From: Carettochelys insculpta
Taxonomy: Eukaryota; Chordata; Testudines; Carettochelyidae
NCBI RefSeq assembly: GCF_033958435.1
Contig: NC_134137.1
Location: forward strand, 242,652,501 to 242,716,500
Direction: 5' to 3'
Length of the DNA: 64,000 nucleotides
Part shown: one piece after another, positions 1 through 11,486 of the stretch
Layout of the letters: each line of letters begins with the position of its first letter
Numbering within the stretch: position 1 is the first letter of the stretch
Made by a program: the position numbers and the translations under genes
The notes under the pieces: model-generated
The model's database searches: none
Told to the model about the DNA's origin: nothing
What the model saw: the letters and a program-made list of their open reading frames with translations, nothing else

Positions 1-960
1 ATCTGATCAAGAAGTATATCAGTGTGGCAAGACAGACTGGAGGTTTGAACCAGAAGGATGGACTGACTTTTTTAAGACTGGCCCATCAGATGGAAACAAG
101 GCCACAAAAGAGCTATTCAGAACCTGAAATAATGGTGGCTGTGGTTAAAACAATTTGTCCAGGAAGCAATCTTCAAAATTACGTGGAAGGAGATAATACC
201 ATGACACTACCAAAGATATGGGGATTTTTGAGATGCTTTTATGAAGACAATGATCCTGCTGAACTCTACCATAATGTTACTAGTGGAGTCCAGGATTCCC
301 AAGAGACATGTCAGGATTTTCTGGTGTATGACTTGGATTTGCTACTGTTGATATCACCAGAAGCTGATTCCACTTAGAAGGATGATCCACTCGATGTAAG
401 ATGTGTTTCTCCATTCAGTCACTACTGTGCTACCAAGTGATAACGTGCCATCTGTGATGTAGTCCTGCCTTTAAGATAGATTAGTTATAGATGAGGCTTC
501 ACCAGAGAGAATGACCATTGAAAATGTCTGGGAAAGAGAAAAGAACACAAAGCAGCAAGTCTGGCACGAAGAAAAGCTGCAGAACTATGTGATAGGCCTC
601 TGTGGTTGGAGAGTTAGAGATTGATGAGGAGGCAACATCAATAAGATAAAATATATCCTTATCTGGGCCTACTCTGATGCCCGGACAAGTTTAGTCAAAA
701 TTAAAAAGCTAAAAATGAAGATTGCTGCAATCAGAGATGAGCTGAGGCTCCCACCTCTATTATGACAGAAGTAGACAACTCCAATCCACCCCAGAGAGTG
801 CTCCTTGGAGGTAAAGCAATGTCCCAACTATCAGGAAGAGGACAAAAGCACTACAATAGAGTGTTGTGATAGTGCAATTTTCTACAAAACCCCTGGACAA
901 ACCTTACTGAATTAAGTGTGTCTTTTGCTGGAAGAATGGTTTGACATGTGAACTCCCAAA
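1..960 (+). pseudogene. Decayed LTR-retroelement gag-like remnant
   Basis: An open stretch at 24-377 encodes 117 residues resembling the capsid part of a gag-like retroelement protein, with a tryptophan-rich segment (PKIWGFLRCFYE) followed by AELYHNVTSGVQDSQETCQDF. Beyond 377 the similarity continues only through stops and frame changes. A cysteine-bearing stretch at about 805-880 could be the rest of a zinc knuckle. No protease or reverse transcriptase is visible, and the 5' part lies outside the window. The reading frame is broken, so this is a dead copy. Assignment to a gag rests on recalled pattern only; the exact LTR family (Gypsy-like or other) cannot be fixed. Confidence 0.55.
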
Positions 961-999
961 GTAGTACAATAGTCATGTAATGAAGTCACAGACAGTCCC

Positions 1000-1350
1000 C
1001 TGGGATAGATACTCCTGGCAATCTTGCTACCCAGGCAAGCTGGACAATGTGATAAATGGTCACTTACTCCTAACATCACAAAATACTCAAGTCGCTGCTA
1101 GTCCCAAGAGACCAGTCACTCACCCGGATCAATTTTTATCCCAAAGCTCACAGCAAAGACAATGCTGTTAGCCAACTCTCTAGTAAACTAACTAAAAGTT
1201 TATTAGCTAATAAAAAGGAATGAGAGTTATCAAGAGGTTAAAAGAGAGAAAAATATATGCAGGTGAGTCAAAGTCTGTAATTTAAAAAGGTGGCAGACAG
1301 GTAGTAATCTGCATGCTTCCAAGAGTCTTCCAGGGCTACCCAGGGTAACT
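1000..1350. mobile_element. Possible LTR fragment
   Basis: The AT-rich segment around 1170-1290 (AAAAGTTTATTAGC followed by A/G-rich sequence) resembles the antisense polyadenylation region of reptile endogenous LTRs. It directly follows the gag-like remnant, so the two could belong to one element. No paired LTR or target duplication was found, so this is weakly supported. Confidence 0.25.
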
Positions 1351-1371
1351 TCAGAGTCTCCATCTTCTCAT

Positions 1372-1572
1372 TACATACATATCTCAGAGCTGGAAGGGAT
1401 CTTGAGAGGTCATTGAATCCAGTCCCTTGCGCTTTTAGCAGGAGCAAGCCACCCTCCCTGACAATTTTTTTTAATTTAATTGCCCCAGGCCGCTGAATGG
1501 CCTCCTCAACGACTGAGCTCACAATCTTGTGTTTACAAGGCCAATGCTCAAACTACTAAGCTAGCCATGCCT
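1372..1572 (-). repeat. tRNA-Lys-derived SINE (Cry I-like), antisense
   Basis: Read on the minus strand, the segment opens with GGCATGGCTAGCTTAGTAG, close to the 5' half of a tRNA-Lys. It has an A-box region near TTTGAGCATTGG and a B-box region near GTGAGCTCAGTC. It ends with a CR1-type tail (GACCTCTCAAGATCCCTTCC). This tRNA head plus CR1 tail matches the known layout of turtle polIII/SINEs. A second copy in plus orientation lies at 63336-63525. The left boundary is approximate. Confidence 0.75.
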
Positions 1573-2558
1573 TCCTTAGACTATTTACTTGGCATCCCTT
1601 CATATAGCTTCTCAGAGGAAATACGCTGATAATTCAGCTACTGCTGTGGGCTCGCTGTTTGATGACTGAGAGAGAGGAATGTATTGAGTGTTTTGTCTCC
1701 CTTCATTGCACACAATGGACACTAGCTTTGAAAAGTACAAGAACTGACATATTCCTTTTAATGTTCTTCGTTTGCATTACGTATGCCCATGGAGTCCAAC
1801 CAGCTCTGAAGCAGTGGCCACTGCTTCAGGGAACTAGCCACATTATTCTTAAAATATATTTATGGATCAAGCTACTTAGCCACACTCAACTGGCCAAATA
1901 GCCATTTGCAGTGCTTTTTCATGCTGGTACAAGAAGGGGTGCAGAGGCAGGGCTTGGAGGAAGGGGTGAAGCAGGGGCAGGGCAGGGTAGAGCAGAGGTG
2001 GGATGAGGTGTGGCCTGGTTGGGGGATGTTCTGGGCTCCACACTTGGGGCTCTGGTGATGGGGGGTATTGTCTGAGGCCCTGTACCACCCGAGAGATGGA
2101 CCTGAACACAGTAGAACCCACAAATCAATTTGGGTAGCCTCTCTGAGGTTGTGCCTCCAGTGTGCCAGATGCTCCAATATCTAGTGCCAGTGACTTTAGG
2201 TCTAACAATACATCTATCAGAATTAATTGCATAGGAGATCCAGTTGTAGGTCCATTGTGAATTTGATATATAGGCATTGCAATTATTACACAAAACATCT
2301 ACAATCAAAAACTCAAACTAGTGACACCAAAAGTCTTGGTCCCTAGGCTGTGGAGGATTTTTTTCATGTTGGAACTAAATAAAAGTAGAACAACAAAGCT
2401 AAGCTTACGTGTAACAGGTGAAATGTGTTACAGGTACATGCTGTATGTTTATACTGACTGTAAGTCATATGTAACCCCCTGTTTTCAAAGGATGGAGCCT
2501 GCATTTTGAAGGGGTACATACCCGATATGTTTGGAATAAGCTAGGAATGGATCACCTG
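1573..2558. other. No gene recognised
   Basis: Only short open frames with no recognisable domain occur here. The segment 1920-2110 is G-rich and purine-biased and could be an old transposon fragment, but nothing diagnostic is visible. Confidence 0.4.
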
Positions 2559-2994
2559 GGCTGTGTCTACACGTGCCCCAAACTTCGAAATGGCCACACA
2601 AATGGCCATTTCGAAGTTTACTAATGAAGCGCTGAAATGCATATTCAGCGCTTCATTAGCATGCGGGCGACCGCGGCACTTCAAAATTGACGCGCCTCGC
2701 CGCCACGCGTCTCGTCCAGACGGGGCTCCTTTTTGAAAGGACCCCGCCTACTTCGAAGTCCCCTTATTCCCATCAGTGCATGGGAATAAGGGGACTTCGA
2801 AGTAGGCGGGGTCCTTTCGAAAAGGAGCCCCGTCTCAACGAGACGCGTGGCGGCAAGGCGCATCAATTTCGAAGTGCTGCGGCCGCCCGCATGCTAATGA
2901 AGCGCTGAATATGCATTTCAGCGCTTCATTAGTAAACTTCGAAATGGCCATTTGCATGGCCATTTCGAAGTTTGGGGCACGTGTAGATGTAGCC
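2559..2994. mobile_element. Foldback PIF/Harbinger-type MITE
   Basis: The element begins GGCTGTGTCTACACGTG and ends CACGTGTAGATGTAGCC. The two halves are inverted copies of each other over nearly their whole length, with a short loop near 2775-2785 around CAGTGCATGG. The arms are rich in TTCGAA and GCGC. Flanking triplets are CTG on the left and TTG on the right, compatible with a decayed 3-bp target duplication. There is no coding capacity. A related right-half fragment lies at 25935-26145. Confidence 0.75.
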
Positions 2995-2997
2995 TTG

Positions 2998-4380
2998 GGC
3001 TGTGTCTACACTACAAAATGACTTTGAAATAAAGCATCCACGCACAAAATGCACCCCCTCCCTTACTTCAAAGTAGGCTTCCTCCTACTTCAAAGTTAAA
3101 CGTCTACACACAAATAGCCCCTACTTCGAAGTAAGGGGCCAGGAAATGATGCAGGCAGGGGTCGCATGGCCAACCCCTTAAAGGGCCCCTCCCAACACCC
3201 CCACCCTGCACATGTTCAGGACTGCAAGGTTGCAGACAGCAGCAGAGCACGTGCTGGGGAGAATAGCCACACACCATGCACGCTTCCACCCTCCCCAAGG
3301 ACGAGGTCTTCTCCACCCTGTCCAGCCTGCCGGCCATTCAGGTTGCCCTTCTCTGCCAGCAGCACAGCCGGGTCACCCCCATGGGATGTAGCCTGCAGGC
3401 CCTGGCTGCAGCACTGCTGCCCCTCCCTCAGGCCCCCCTATTCTGGTGCCAGTGGGCCTTGGCACCAGCACCAAGTGGTGGGACTGGCTGGTGCTGGGGG
3501 ACTGGGACAACAAGCAGTGGTTGAGGACCTTTCGGACAACCCGCCAGACATTTGAAGACCTCTGCCACTGGCTTTCCCCAGTCTTCCAGCACCAGAACAT
3601 CCAAGATGTGGCCAGTGCTCCTGGTGTGGAAGAGGGTGGCCATTGCACTATGGAGGCTGGCCACCCCCAACAGCCTCCAGTCCATTGGCCACCAATTTAG
3701 AGTCAGCAAGGCCACCATCAGAGAAGTGATGATTGAGGTAAGTCCAGCCCCCACCACAGACCCACCCTGGGAAGGGGGCTACTGGGCAGCGGACAGGGGG
3801 TCCCTGGGGGAAGGGGGCCCCTGGTGGGGAAGAGACAGAGGGGCTTGCCGGTCAAGAGTTCATGTACATGTCTTCCTTCCCACCTCCTGCAGGTCATCTG
3901 AGTCATGACCTTGGGGGTCCTGGACACCGCCCTCACCACGTTCACAGACCTGGGCTTCCCCAATTCTTTTGGTGCTTTGGATGGGATGCACATGGTGATC
4001 TGGGCTCCGAACCACAGCGAGGGTGCCTACATTAACAGGAAGGGGTACCTCTCGGTGGTACTCCAGACCCTGGTAGACACAAGGGGCTGTTTCCTGGATG
4101 TGTACGTGGGTGGACAGGCAGGGCCCACAACACCTGGATGTTCCAGAATTCATGTCTGGGACGCTGGATGCAGGAGCGCACGTATGTCCCCCCGCGGGAG
4201 CTCCCGCTCGGGGACATCACAATGCTCCCCTGCATTGTGGTTGACACCGCGTACCTGCTGCACCCATGGCTCATGCAGCCCTATACCGGAAAAGTCTGTG
4301 TAGACACTCTGGATGCTACTTCAAAGTAGAAGCTTACTTCAAAGTTAACTTTGAAGTTATTTTTTAGCATGGACACAGCT
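2998..4380 (+). mobile_element. PIF/Harbinger transposon, decayed
   Basis: The left end is GGCTGTGTCTACACTAC and the right end reads as an inverted, slightly mutated copy (GGACACAGCT at 4371-4380). TTG flanks both ends (2995-2997 and 4381-4383), matching a 3-bp duplication. The interior holds the transposase remains described separately. The segment 3126-3210 (GGCCAGGAAATG, GGGCCCCTCCCAA) recurs at 43730-43815, so a second, partial copy of the family exists in this window. Confidence 0.75.
3270..4310 (+). pseudogene. Harbinger (HARBI1-like) transposase pseudogene
   Basis: Three frames carry successive pieces of a HARBI1-type DDE transposase. At 3552-3737 there is a helix-turn-helix-like segment (GHQFRVSKATIREV). 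A typical splice donor GAG|GTAAGT at 3737/3738 and a CTCCTGCAG acceptor ending at 3892 suggest a 155-base intron. The next exon hits TGA at 3899, then continues with DLGFPNSFGALDG, whose aspartate codon (3980-3982) fits the first catalytic residue. A frameshift near 4130-4140 leads into PPRELPLGDITM and then VDTAY, whose aspartate (4243-4245) fits the second. The chain breaks off after PWLMQPYTGK, so the third catalytic residue is missing. It cannot encode an active enzyme. Confidence 0.8.
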
Positions 4381-4383
4381 TTG

Positions 4384-5381
4384 GTGATTTCCTGCTCTGT
4401 TCATTCCCTCTGGGGCACCTGGTATTAGCTACTGTTAAGAGACTGGATACTGGGCTAAATTAACCTTTGATCTGACCCAGAATGACTGTTCTTATAAAAT
4501 TATGTGCAGACACAAAATCAGAAAGCCCAAATGAGACCTCTTGGAACATCAGGGTTAGGGTTAGAGTTCCAGGCCTAACTGCTCATCACTGCAAACCACC
4601 ATGTGTGAAACCAGACCCCACGTCTGAAAGCCCCTCCCAGGAACATCACCATGAGACTGTGACTACAGGTTTTCCTTGAGCGGACTAAGGGAACAAGCGA
4701 GCAAGAAGCATTAAGAAAACAGCTATGACGTGATGAAGTGGTCACATTGTACAAAGAGAGGTGAACAGTAACTGAAAAAATGCCTACACAAAGGCTGGAT
4801 TATAGGCAGAGAAGCAAGTGCCCAGGGGTGCCAATGTTTTCATGCTGTGAAGGATAGGAGGATAGGATAGGAGCAACAGTTATCAACACTCCAAGAATGT
4901 CAGCAGATCCAGCCCTGAGTTCAGTACTGCACTGAGTGGGTGAGGCCTCTTGCCTGTAGGCTATTAAAGCACGATGTATTTAAGATCCCTGAGATTAGTA
5001 ACCCTGGCAGTGCCTTGTTTTGACTGGAAAGAAGCCATCAGCATTAGAAGCTGAACTTGTGGGAAAATATATATATAAATATACATATATTTGCTTCTTT
5101 GCCTCCCCCTTAATCTGCATGAATTCTGGGAGCTGCAGATAACCTTCAACATTTGCTTTACATTACAACGCATAATCTCAGGACTAACACATACCAAAGC
5201 CTGTTCAAAAAAAAAAAAGCAGGGTGGTGGGCAGGAAGAAATCACAATACATTTTCCAGAACAGTCAAAGGAATATTTGGTTCACACGTATGATAATGAG
5301 AACATTTAGTAAGGAAACTTCAAGGAAAGCCTCTTAAATAATTTATCTGGTGCTATCATTGCTCAGTCTCTCTTCCAATAT
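4384..5381. other. No gene recognised
   Basis: Only short, unremarkable open frames are present. An AT alternation at 5066-5092 and a short oligo-A at 5208-5219 are the only low-complexity tracts. Nothing else was identified. Confidence 0.4.
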
Positions 5382-6235
5382 CATAGAATCATAGAATGCT
5401 AGAACTGGAAGGGACCCTGAGAGGTCAACGAGTCCAGCCCCCTGCCCTCATGGCAGGACCAAGTACTGTCTAGACCATCCCTGATAGACATTTATCTAAC
5501 CTGTTCTTAAATATCACCAAAGATGGAGATTCCACAACCTCCCTAGGCAATTTACTCCAGTGTTTGACCACCCTGACAGTTAAGAACTTTTTCCTAATGT
5601 CCAACCTAAACCTCCCTTGCTGCAGTTTAAGCCCATTGCTTCTTGTTCTGTCCTCAGAGGCCAAGAAGAACAAGTTTTCTCCCTCCTGCTTATGACACCT
5701 TTTTAGATACCCGAAAACTGCTATCATGTCACCCCTCAATCTTCTCTTTTCCAAACTAAACAAGCTCAATTCTTTCAGTCTTCCTCTGTAGGTCATGTTC
5801 TCTAGCCCTTTGATCATTCTGGCTTTTTTCTGGACCGTTTCCAGTTTCTCCACATCTTTCTTGAAATGCGGTGCCCAGAAGTGGACACAATACTCCAACT
5901 GAGGCCTAACCAGTGCAGAGTAGAGCAGAAGAATGACTTCTCGTGTCTTGCTCACAACACACCTGTTAATGCATCCCAGGATCATGTTTGCTTTTTGCAA
6001 CAGCATTGCACTGTTGACTCATATTTCTCCTGTGGTCCAGTATAACCTCTAGATCACTTTCTGCCATACTCCTTCCGAGACAGTCGCTTCCCATTCTGTA
6101 TGTGTGAAACTGATTTTTCCTTCCTAAGTGGAGCACTTTGCATTTGTCATTATTAAACTTCATGCTGTTTACCTCAGACCATTTCTCCAATTTGTCCAGA
6201 TCATTTTGGATTTTGAATATACCCCATTGACTTGG
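5382..6235 (-). mobile_element. CR1 LINE, 5'-truncated, antisense
   Basis: The left end ATCATAGAATCATAGAATG is the reverse complement of the CR1 3' terminal repeat. On the minus strand, 6006-5470 is open for 178 residues and encodes the ORF2 C-terminal part after the reverse transcriptase palm, with recognisable segments such as LLYSALVRPQLEYCVHFWAP and LPREVVESPSLVIFKNRLDK. Upstream, 6230-6010 continues in another frame (DLDKLEKWSEVNSMKFNNDK), so there is at least one frameshift. The 5' part is missing, as in most CR1 copies. It is non-autonomous now. Confidence 0.9.
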
Positions 6236-6940
6236 TAGTCTGCAGTTTAAACAACTGGAGATATATAAGACAGGCCTTGGCAAATCTGTATTTGTATGCA
6301 CAAACTTTGAAATTGCATTGCATTGTAACTGCAAACGTATTTGCACATGCAGATCTCTATTGGCATTTTTAACACACACAGCAACAGCTCGGGTCAGCAG
6401 TCCATATATTTGATTGGCATGAGAGACATGGATCAGCATTCCCATTGCACTGTCCAACAGTACCCAGCCCAGGCTGGGGAAGCTAATGACCCAAACAGTG
6501 GATCAAAATTAGTGTTGAATTCTTAGCACATGCAAAGATGTGGAAGCACTATATGGACTGACAGAGGTACCATGAAGACTGGCAGAAGGCTAATGACAGA
6601 ATGCTCTCAAGAAGGCACTAGGCTTTAGAAATTGCTTCCCGATTGGTCCTACAACATACAACTTAGCCCTTCTCTACATGACGGTCTGATACAAATATAT
6701 CATTGCCCTAGTGTCTATGCTGAGCTAGCTACACTGTGGTAGCCCTCCGCCATAAATGTGCTGCACTGGTGTTAAGCAAGACCTGCTCTAATGCAACACA
6801 TCTACCCTGGTTGGAGCTTGCAATAATGTTACTGCACTGCAAACTGCAGTCTCCCATTGCTCCAGTGCAAAAATCCATACTGTAAACGAACCCCTAGACT
6901 CACCCTACAGACCCTGTGTAAGACGTCAAATGAAAAAAAA
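6236..6940. other. No gene recognised
   Basis: No domain is seen. The segment 6660-6905 may be an old MITE (alternating CTACACTG-like and GTGCAAAAATCC motifs), but ends and target duplication are not clear. Confidence 0.35.
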
Positions 6941-7226
6941 TGAGGAGTCCTGTGGCACCTTAGAGACTAACAGATACTTTGGAGCATAAGCTATCGTGGG
7001 CAAAGACCCACTTCGTCAGATGCAAGCCTAGTGCCTGCCTGAGACCATTCTGTCAGTAGCCTTCTGCCAATCTTATCACTACCTCCACCAATCCTTATCA
7101 ATGCATCCACACCTTTGCACTATCGGCATCTGACGAAGTGGGTCTTTGCCCATGAAAGCTTATGGTCCAAAATATCTGTTAGTCCACAAGGTACCACAGG
7201 ACTTCATGTTGTTTTTGCGGACACAG
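6941..7226 (-). repeat. Hairpin repeat (GTCCTGTGGCACC family)
   Basis: Two inverted arms, GAGTCCTGTGGCACCTTAGA at about 6948 and its counterpart ending near 7194, flank a spacer of about 100 bases. Each arm contains the CAAAGACCCACTTCGTCAGA motif. The minus-strand head (TCTGTGTCCGCAAAAACA) matches the copy at 17260-17466. No clear target duplication was found here. Confidence 0.7.
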
Positions 7227-7230
7227 ATTG

Positions 7231-8186
7231 CAGACCACTCTCACTAGATCTGTATGGCGCCCTAACCTTGAAATAGGTCATTTTGGCATGTGGCGCTATC
7301 TAAACGCCCAAATGATGGCAGTCTAGCAAAGTTATAAGAAACTGAAAACAGAATCTTATAATGGGAAGTGACAGCCAATCTTATAATTGGTGCTGTTGCC
7401 AACCTAACTTCTGATACACATGAAACTTCCAATACAGGGCAACTATTATAGGCATCTACAAATCACTTTAAAGCATCCCATCCTCTTAAAGCCTTTCATT
7501 CATCCTTTTAATTAAAGGCCCAAGTCCACAGGGCAGCCAATTTTTGCTATTCCTTTGAATCATCAGACACATCTCACTCTGTATGTAGGGCCTGATTTTT
7601 CATTTCCCTGCATCTTGTGTGTAACTTCTTGGTGTAAAACTTTATGGGCCAGATTCCATTCTCCTAGCTTAGGAGGGTAGGGGAAACCATACAGGGCACA
7701 GAGCCAGCCCAGTAGATCCTACCCTGCTCTCCTTCGCATGGCTGGCTCAGAGGTCATGGCTGGGGAAAGGGATCCTGGCTGGGACATCCCTGTACTCCTC
7801 TAATCCCTGACTGCCACTAATTGCACAAACTACAGCAATTGCCAGCTGCTCTAATTCAAGCAAAGGGGCAGACCTGAGATGAAATGGCTGCCAGATCAGA
7901 GGACCCAAATGTGGCTTACCACAAACCTTGCCCCCTCCTTTCCGTTGTACGCTGAGCAATTCCTCGGGCAGCAAAGAGGATTGGTATTTAGTACTGGTCA
8001 GACTTCAGATTATTCTCCTCTGGTAGCTGGAGTGGAACATGTCAATGACCCTTCTTGAAAGAAAACCAGCCTGGTCTTGCCACTCACTTTGTATGGAGGT
8101 GAATGACACCACATGGCACAAAGCAGCACAGAATCAGGACCCCTCTGTCTTTGCGCCATACAAGATGCCATCTGGATGTACTCTTA
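7231..8186. other. No gene recognised
   Basis: A short MITE-like piece at 7256-7330 (GGCGCCCTAACCTTGAAATA) resembles the repeat at 19905-20050. The rest carries no recognisable feature. Confidence 0.4.
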
Positions 8187-8478
8187 GGGCAGGTCTAAGC
8201 TACAGGGGAAGGTCAAATTAAGGCACACAATTCCAGCTACATTAATTATGTAGCTGGTGTCAGTGTACCTTAGTTCAGGCTTCCATGCTGTCTCCACTAA
8301 AGGAAGTCGACAGGAGCATTCACCCCCATCAGCTTCCCTTACTCCTAATGAGGGACAGGAGTACCAGTGCTGCTGCTGCTGTAAGGTTGACTTAGCATGT
8401 CCCTACTAAGTCTGTTAAATTAAACTCTGGAAGATCAACTGCAACAGGGTCGATCTTTCCTGTAGCAAAGATGTACCC
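8187..8478. mobile_element. Small Harbinger-type MITE with TTA duplication
   Basis: The 292-base element begins GGGCAGGTCTAAGCTAC and ends GTAGCAAAGATGTACCC, which are imperfect inverted copies. It is flanked by TTA at 8184-8186 and 8479-8481, the usual 3-bp target duplication of PIF/Harbinger elements. A CAGCTACATTAATTATGTAGCTGG sub-hairpin sits near 8234. There is no coding capacity. Confidence 0.7.
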
Positions 8479-8481
8479 TTA

Positions 8482-9485
8482 TGAAATAAACTGAGAACTA
8501 TTGCTCTTTTGGTCCTGTTCGAAGCTTCCTTGCAATGGTTTGAACCCATGATTTCCAAATCCACAATGTAAGCTTTTGATTTCGCTGTAGATAACACAGC
8601 CTATTCTTACCTTGCAGGGAAGGTGTCACTCTCTTTATAAATTACCCTAGTACATCAGTTCTCAGTCACCATCCACCCCTTTCAGCTCGTTTGTCTGTAT
8701 CCCCACTAATATCAGCATTATCCTGATTCTTCCATACAGGCAGATGAAAGTGCATTATTCATCAATGGAGGATACGTTGCTACTTTCCTAGAAATACTGT
8801 GCCTCCCAATAGGAACAAGATTTCTGCCAGCCCTCTGTGTTACTGGCAAAGAATGACAGTTTCTCAGCACTACTAATTCATTAGTCTATGCTCTGAGCCT
8901 TTGAATTTGCATAGCTTTCCGACACAGGGAAACTAGGTTTTTAACAATGTCCATGCCATCTGTCTTCTCTCTGTAGAGGAATTTATCCCTGTTTTTAGAA
9001 GCCAGTGGGGAATGGGTCTGTTTAGCATTCTCACCTAGTTACAGTCAGTACGCTGTGTGCTCCTACTGGAAATAAATGTGTGCGCCTTCCTGGACTTAGA
9101 AGAAGATGCTATATGCCAATTTTTTTAAAATATATTCACTTGACAACATGATTACTTCAAATCTGGGGAATGTTTTATACAGATTTTCTTACTTCGTAAA
9201 TAAGGCTACAGCTGCCTTGTTTATTTGTTAAAAGCAGTGGTAAAAACAGCTTAAGGATTTATGATGGGGAGCATGGGAGGAATAAGAAAAGATCTCCAAG
9301 GACCCCACTTCACTTACCAAGTCCCTAACTACCACTTTTAAATGGCCTGAACCATGACAACACTCTTTCCTTGCTCTGCTCAATACATGTGGAATTCTCT
9401 CATGATAACTCACTCCTCACTCTGTCCACGTGCTTCCAGACTGACTTACAGATCAGATGCGACAGAGTTGTACAAACAGCATAGT
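8482..9485. other. No gene recognised
   Basis: Ordinary AT-rich intergenic sequence with only short open frames. I see no repeat family or gene here. Confidence 0.4.
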
Positions 9486-9690
9486 CCAGTGGAGGAGGCA
9501 TTGACCTAGCACTCAGGTGAACTGAGTAACTCCACCCCTTGCTCTGCTTGTGTGATTTTGGGCAAATCCTTTTGCTGCTCTATGCCTCAGTTTCCCCATG
9601 TGTAAAAATAGGGATATCATTTACCCTCTTTTGCAAAGAGCATTTCTCACCTGTACATCCTAAAGCAAAGTACTACTGTCTGTGCTATCA
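9486..9690 (+). repeat. MIR/CORE-type SINE remnant
   Basis: The order of motifs (GTGGAGGAGGCATTGACCTAG, then TGTGATTTTGGGCAAATCC, then TATGCCTCAGTTTCCCCATG, then a run like AAAATAGGGATATCA) matches the tRNA-derived head and conserved core of MIR-like amniote SINEs. It is old and has indels. Boundaries are approximate. Confidence 0.65.
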
Positions 9691-10479
9691 TGTAGGAGCC
9701 CAGCAATGCTACACAACAGGCAACTGGTAAAGGCCAAAAGATTTGGTGGGGAATAGTGCACCTGGGAAATGGGATAGTATAGAGGGGGATAACCATGGAA
9801 CAGCAAGTTGCAGGGAGAGAAGGCAGTGGAGGGAGCAAGGAGCATGGAGAACAAGGAGAAGACAGGGCAAAGGGGAGAGACAGATTGATCCCTGATCCTG
9901 TAGGAATTGCAGAGGAAAGGAATAAATTGAGGGAGGAGAATAAGCAGTTAGAAAGGGAAGGAAAGAAAAGAGCCTACCCATGACCAGGCCAGTGCAGGAT
10001 TGTTTCTGATTGTACATATTCTAGCTCTTTGCCACATTTATTTTTAAATAGCTCACTCCCACTATTTCCCTTAGGGGACCAGTCAACAGCCTAACAGATA
10101 CCAATGTGACATTTTTCCTGATAGGCTACACTTTCTTTTTCTAAGTCACATCCTGTGTCTCTTCATTATTCATCCTTGTGAGTTACAAAACAATCCCCCT
10201 TCATTGCAGTGCTTATACCCTTGAACTATTTTTAGACTTATCACATCCCTCCCATAGTCATCTCAAAGCCAACTGATACATATTTTATTCTTTAATCTGC
10301 CCTCATAAATCAGAAGAGAATCTCAAAGAAGTCAAAGAACAAGCCATAAAGTATCTCCATTGCATATGTGCACTAATAAACTGCCTTCTTCTTATTAACA
10401 CACCCACCACACTAGTGGTTTTGTGCTAACGAAGGCTAAATATTCAAGAAACTGCTTTCCCCTTTCCTGCTTCCCCACA
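9691..10479. other. No gene recognised; purine-rich tract
   Basis: The segment 9793-9978 is a long A/G-rich run, which keeps one frame open (9795-9983) without resembling any protein. Nothing else is identified. Confidence 0.4.
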
Positions 10480-10590
10480 AATATACAGCTCTTCAGGATA
10501 AGGACTGTTTGTTCTGTGTTTGTATAGCTCCCAGAACAGTGGAGTCCCCCCATGATGATACTACATATTAATAATAATAATAATAAACAA
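10480..10590 (+). repeat. L3/CR1-like 3' tail with AAT repeats
   Basis: The stretch TCTTCAGGATAAGGACTGTT, then TGTTTGTATAGCTCCCAGAAC, then a (AAT)n-like tail at 10567-10586 matches the common 3' end of an old CR1/L3-type repeat. Other copies of this tail are at 14380-14447, 25765-25830 (antisense) and 59275-59390. Confidence 0.55.
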
Positions 10591-10913
10591 CACATAGAGC
10601 TCCAAGAGTTAACTTGTCAGACCAGAATATTCTCAAAATCTCTCAGGTGTAAATAAGATCAGGAATTTGCTAACTCATCTGACTGCACATATACATGCAT
10701 TTTAACCTGCAAAACACATAACCTCCTTATCAGGAGACTAGCCAGTAGTCGGCTATTGCTCTGACTGGCAACTAATTGGAAGAAGGAGTAAACATTCCTG
10801 TGGCCAACTGTAAGGAACTCACACCCTGAATGAATGTCCTGAAACTCCTCTTGTGTCTGGTCTGAGTGACGAAAACAAAGGCAGTCTCTTACTAATCTGA
10901 GAAACTGAAACAA

Positions 10914-10980
10914 AGCAAGCAGTCCTGTAGCACCTTCAAGACTAGTAATATTATTTATTAGGCTTCATGGGACAGAAATT
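10914..10980. repeat. Fragment of hairpin repeat family
   Basis: CAGTCCTGTAGCACCTTCAA and TTATTTATTAGGCTTCATGG match one arm of the hairpin repeats at 16724 and 54303. Only one arm is present. Confidence 0.5.
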
Positions 10981-11486
10981 GAAGTTGGTCAATTAAAAAA
11001 TGAAATCAAACAACCCCAGGGAACAGTTTCACTCTGATTTCTTTTGTGTTTGGTTTCTGCCTCTAGCCTTCATTTGCAACAAGTGCACTGGGTGGTGGGT
11101 TAAAATGTGACAACTGCATTTGTAACATGGAAAATGAATCCCTAGAGTTTTTCTGAAGTTAGTGTCAATTTGGATGGCTAATGGTAACAGGTCCTACAAG
11201 GTTTCAATGCTCATTTGTGTTTCCCTGAGAAGGATGGAGGAGGAATCCTGTACGTGCGACTTCCAAAACTCTGAAAAATCCCTTCCCCATTTCTCATGCA
11301 GTCTGGTACCCGCATGGAGAGACACAGCATGTTCCCAAACACTTGTTGCATTCAAACCGTTTTATTTTGGTAACACTGTGTTGAGGCCACGGGCAGCTTG
11401 GGAGGCTAATGGTGCTAAAACTTTGTCCTGGGCATAATACCAGCTGGAAGGATATCACAGGATGCTAGCCCACCAGGGAAACAGGA
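10981..11486. other. No gene recognised
   Basis: No recognisable feature is seen; the open frame at 11162-11437 has no known domain. Confidence 0.35.

Noticed and set aside
4551..4568. AGGGTTAGGGTTAGAG, a telomere-like motif
   Set aside because: Only two units and no array; consistent with chance or a very small interstitial remnant.
5470..6006. 178-codon minus-strand open frame as a host gene
   Set aside because: It is the C-terminal part of CR1 ORF2 next to the CR1 3' terminal repeat.
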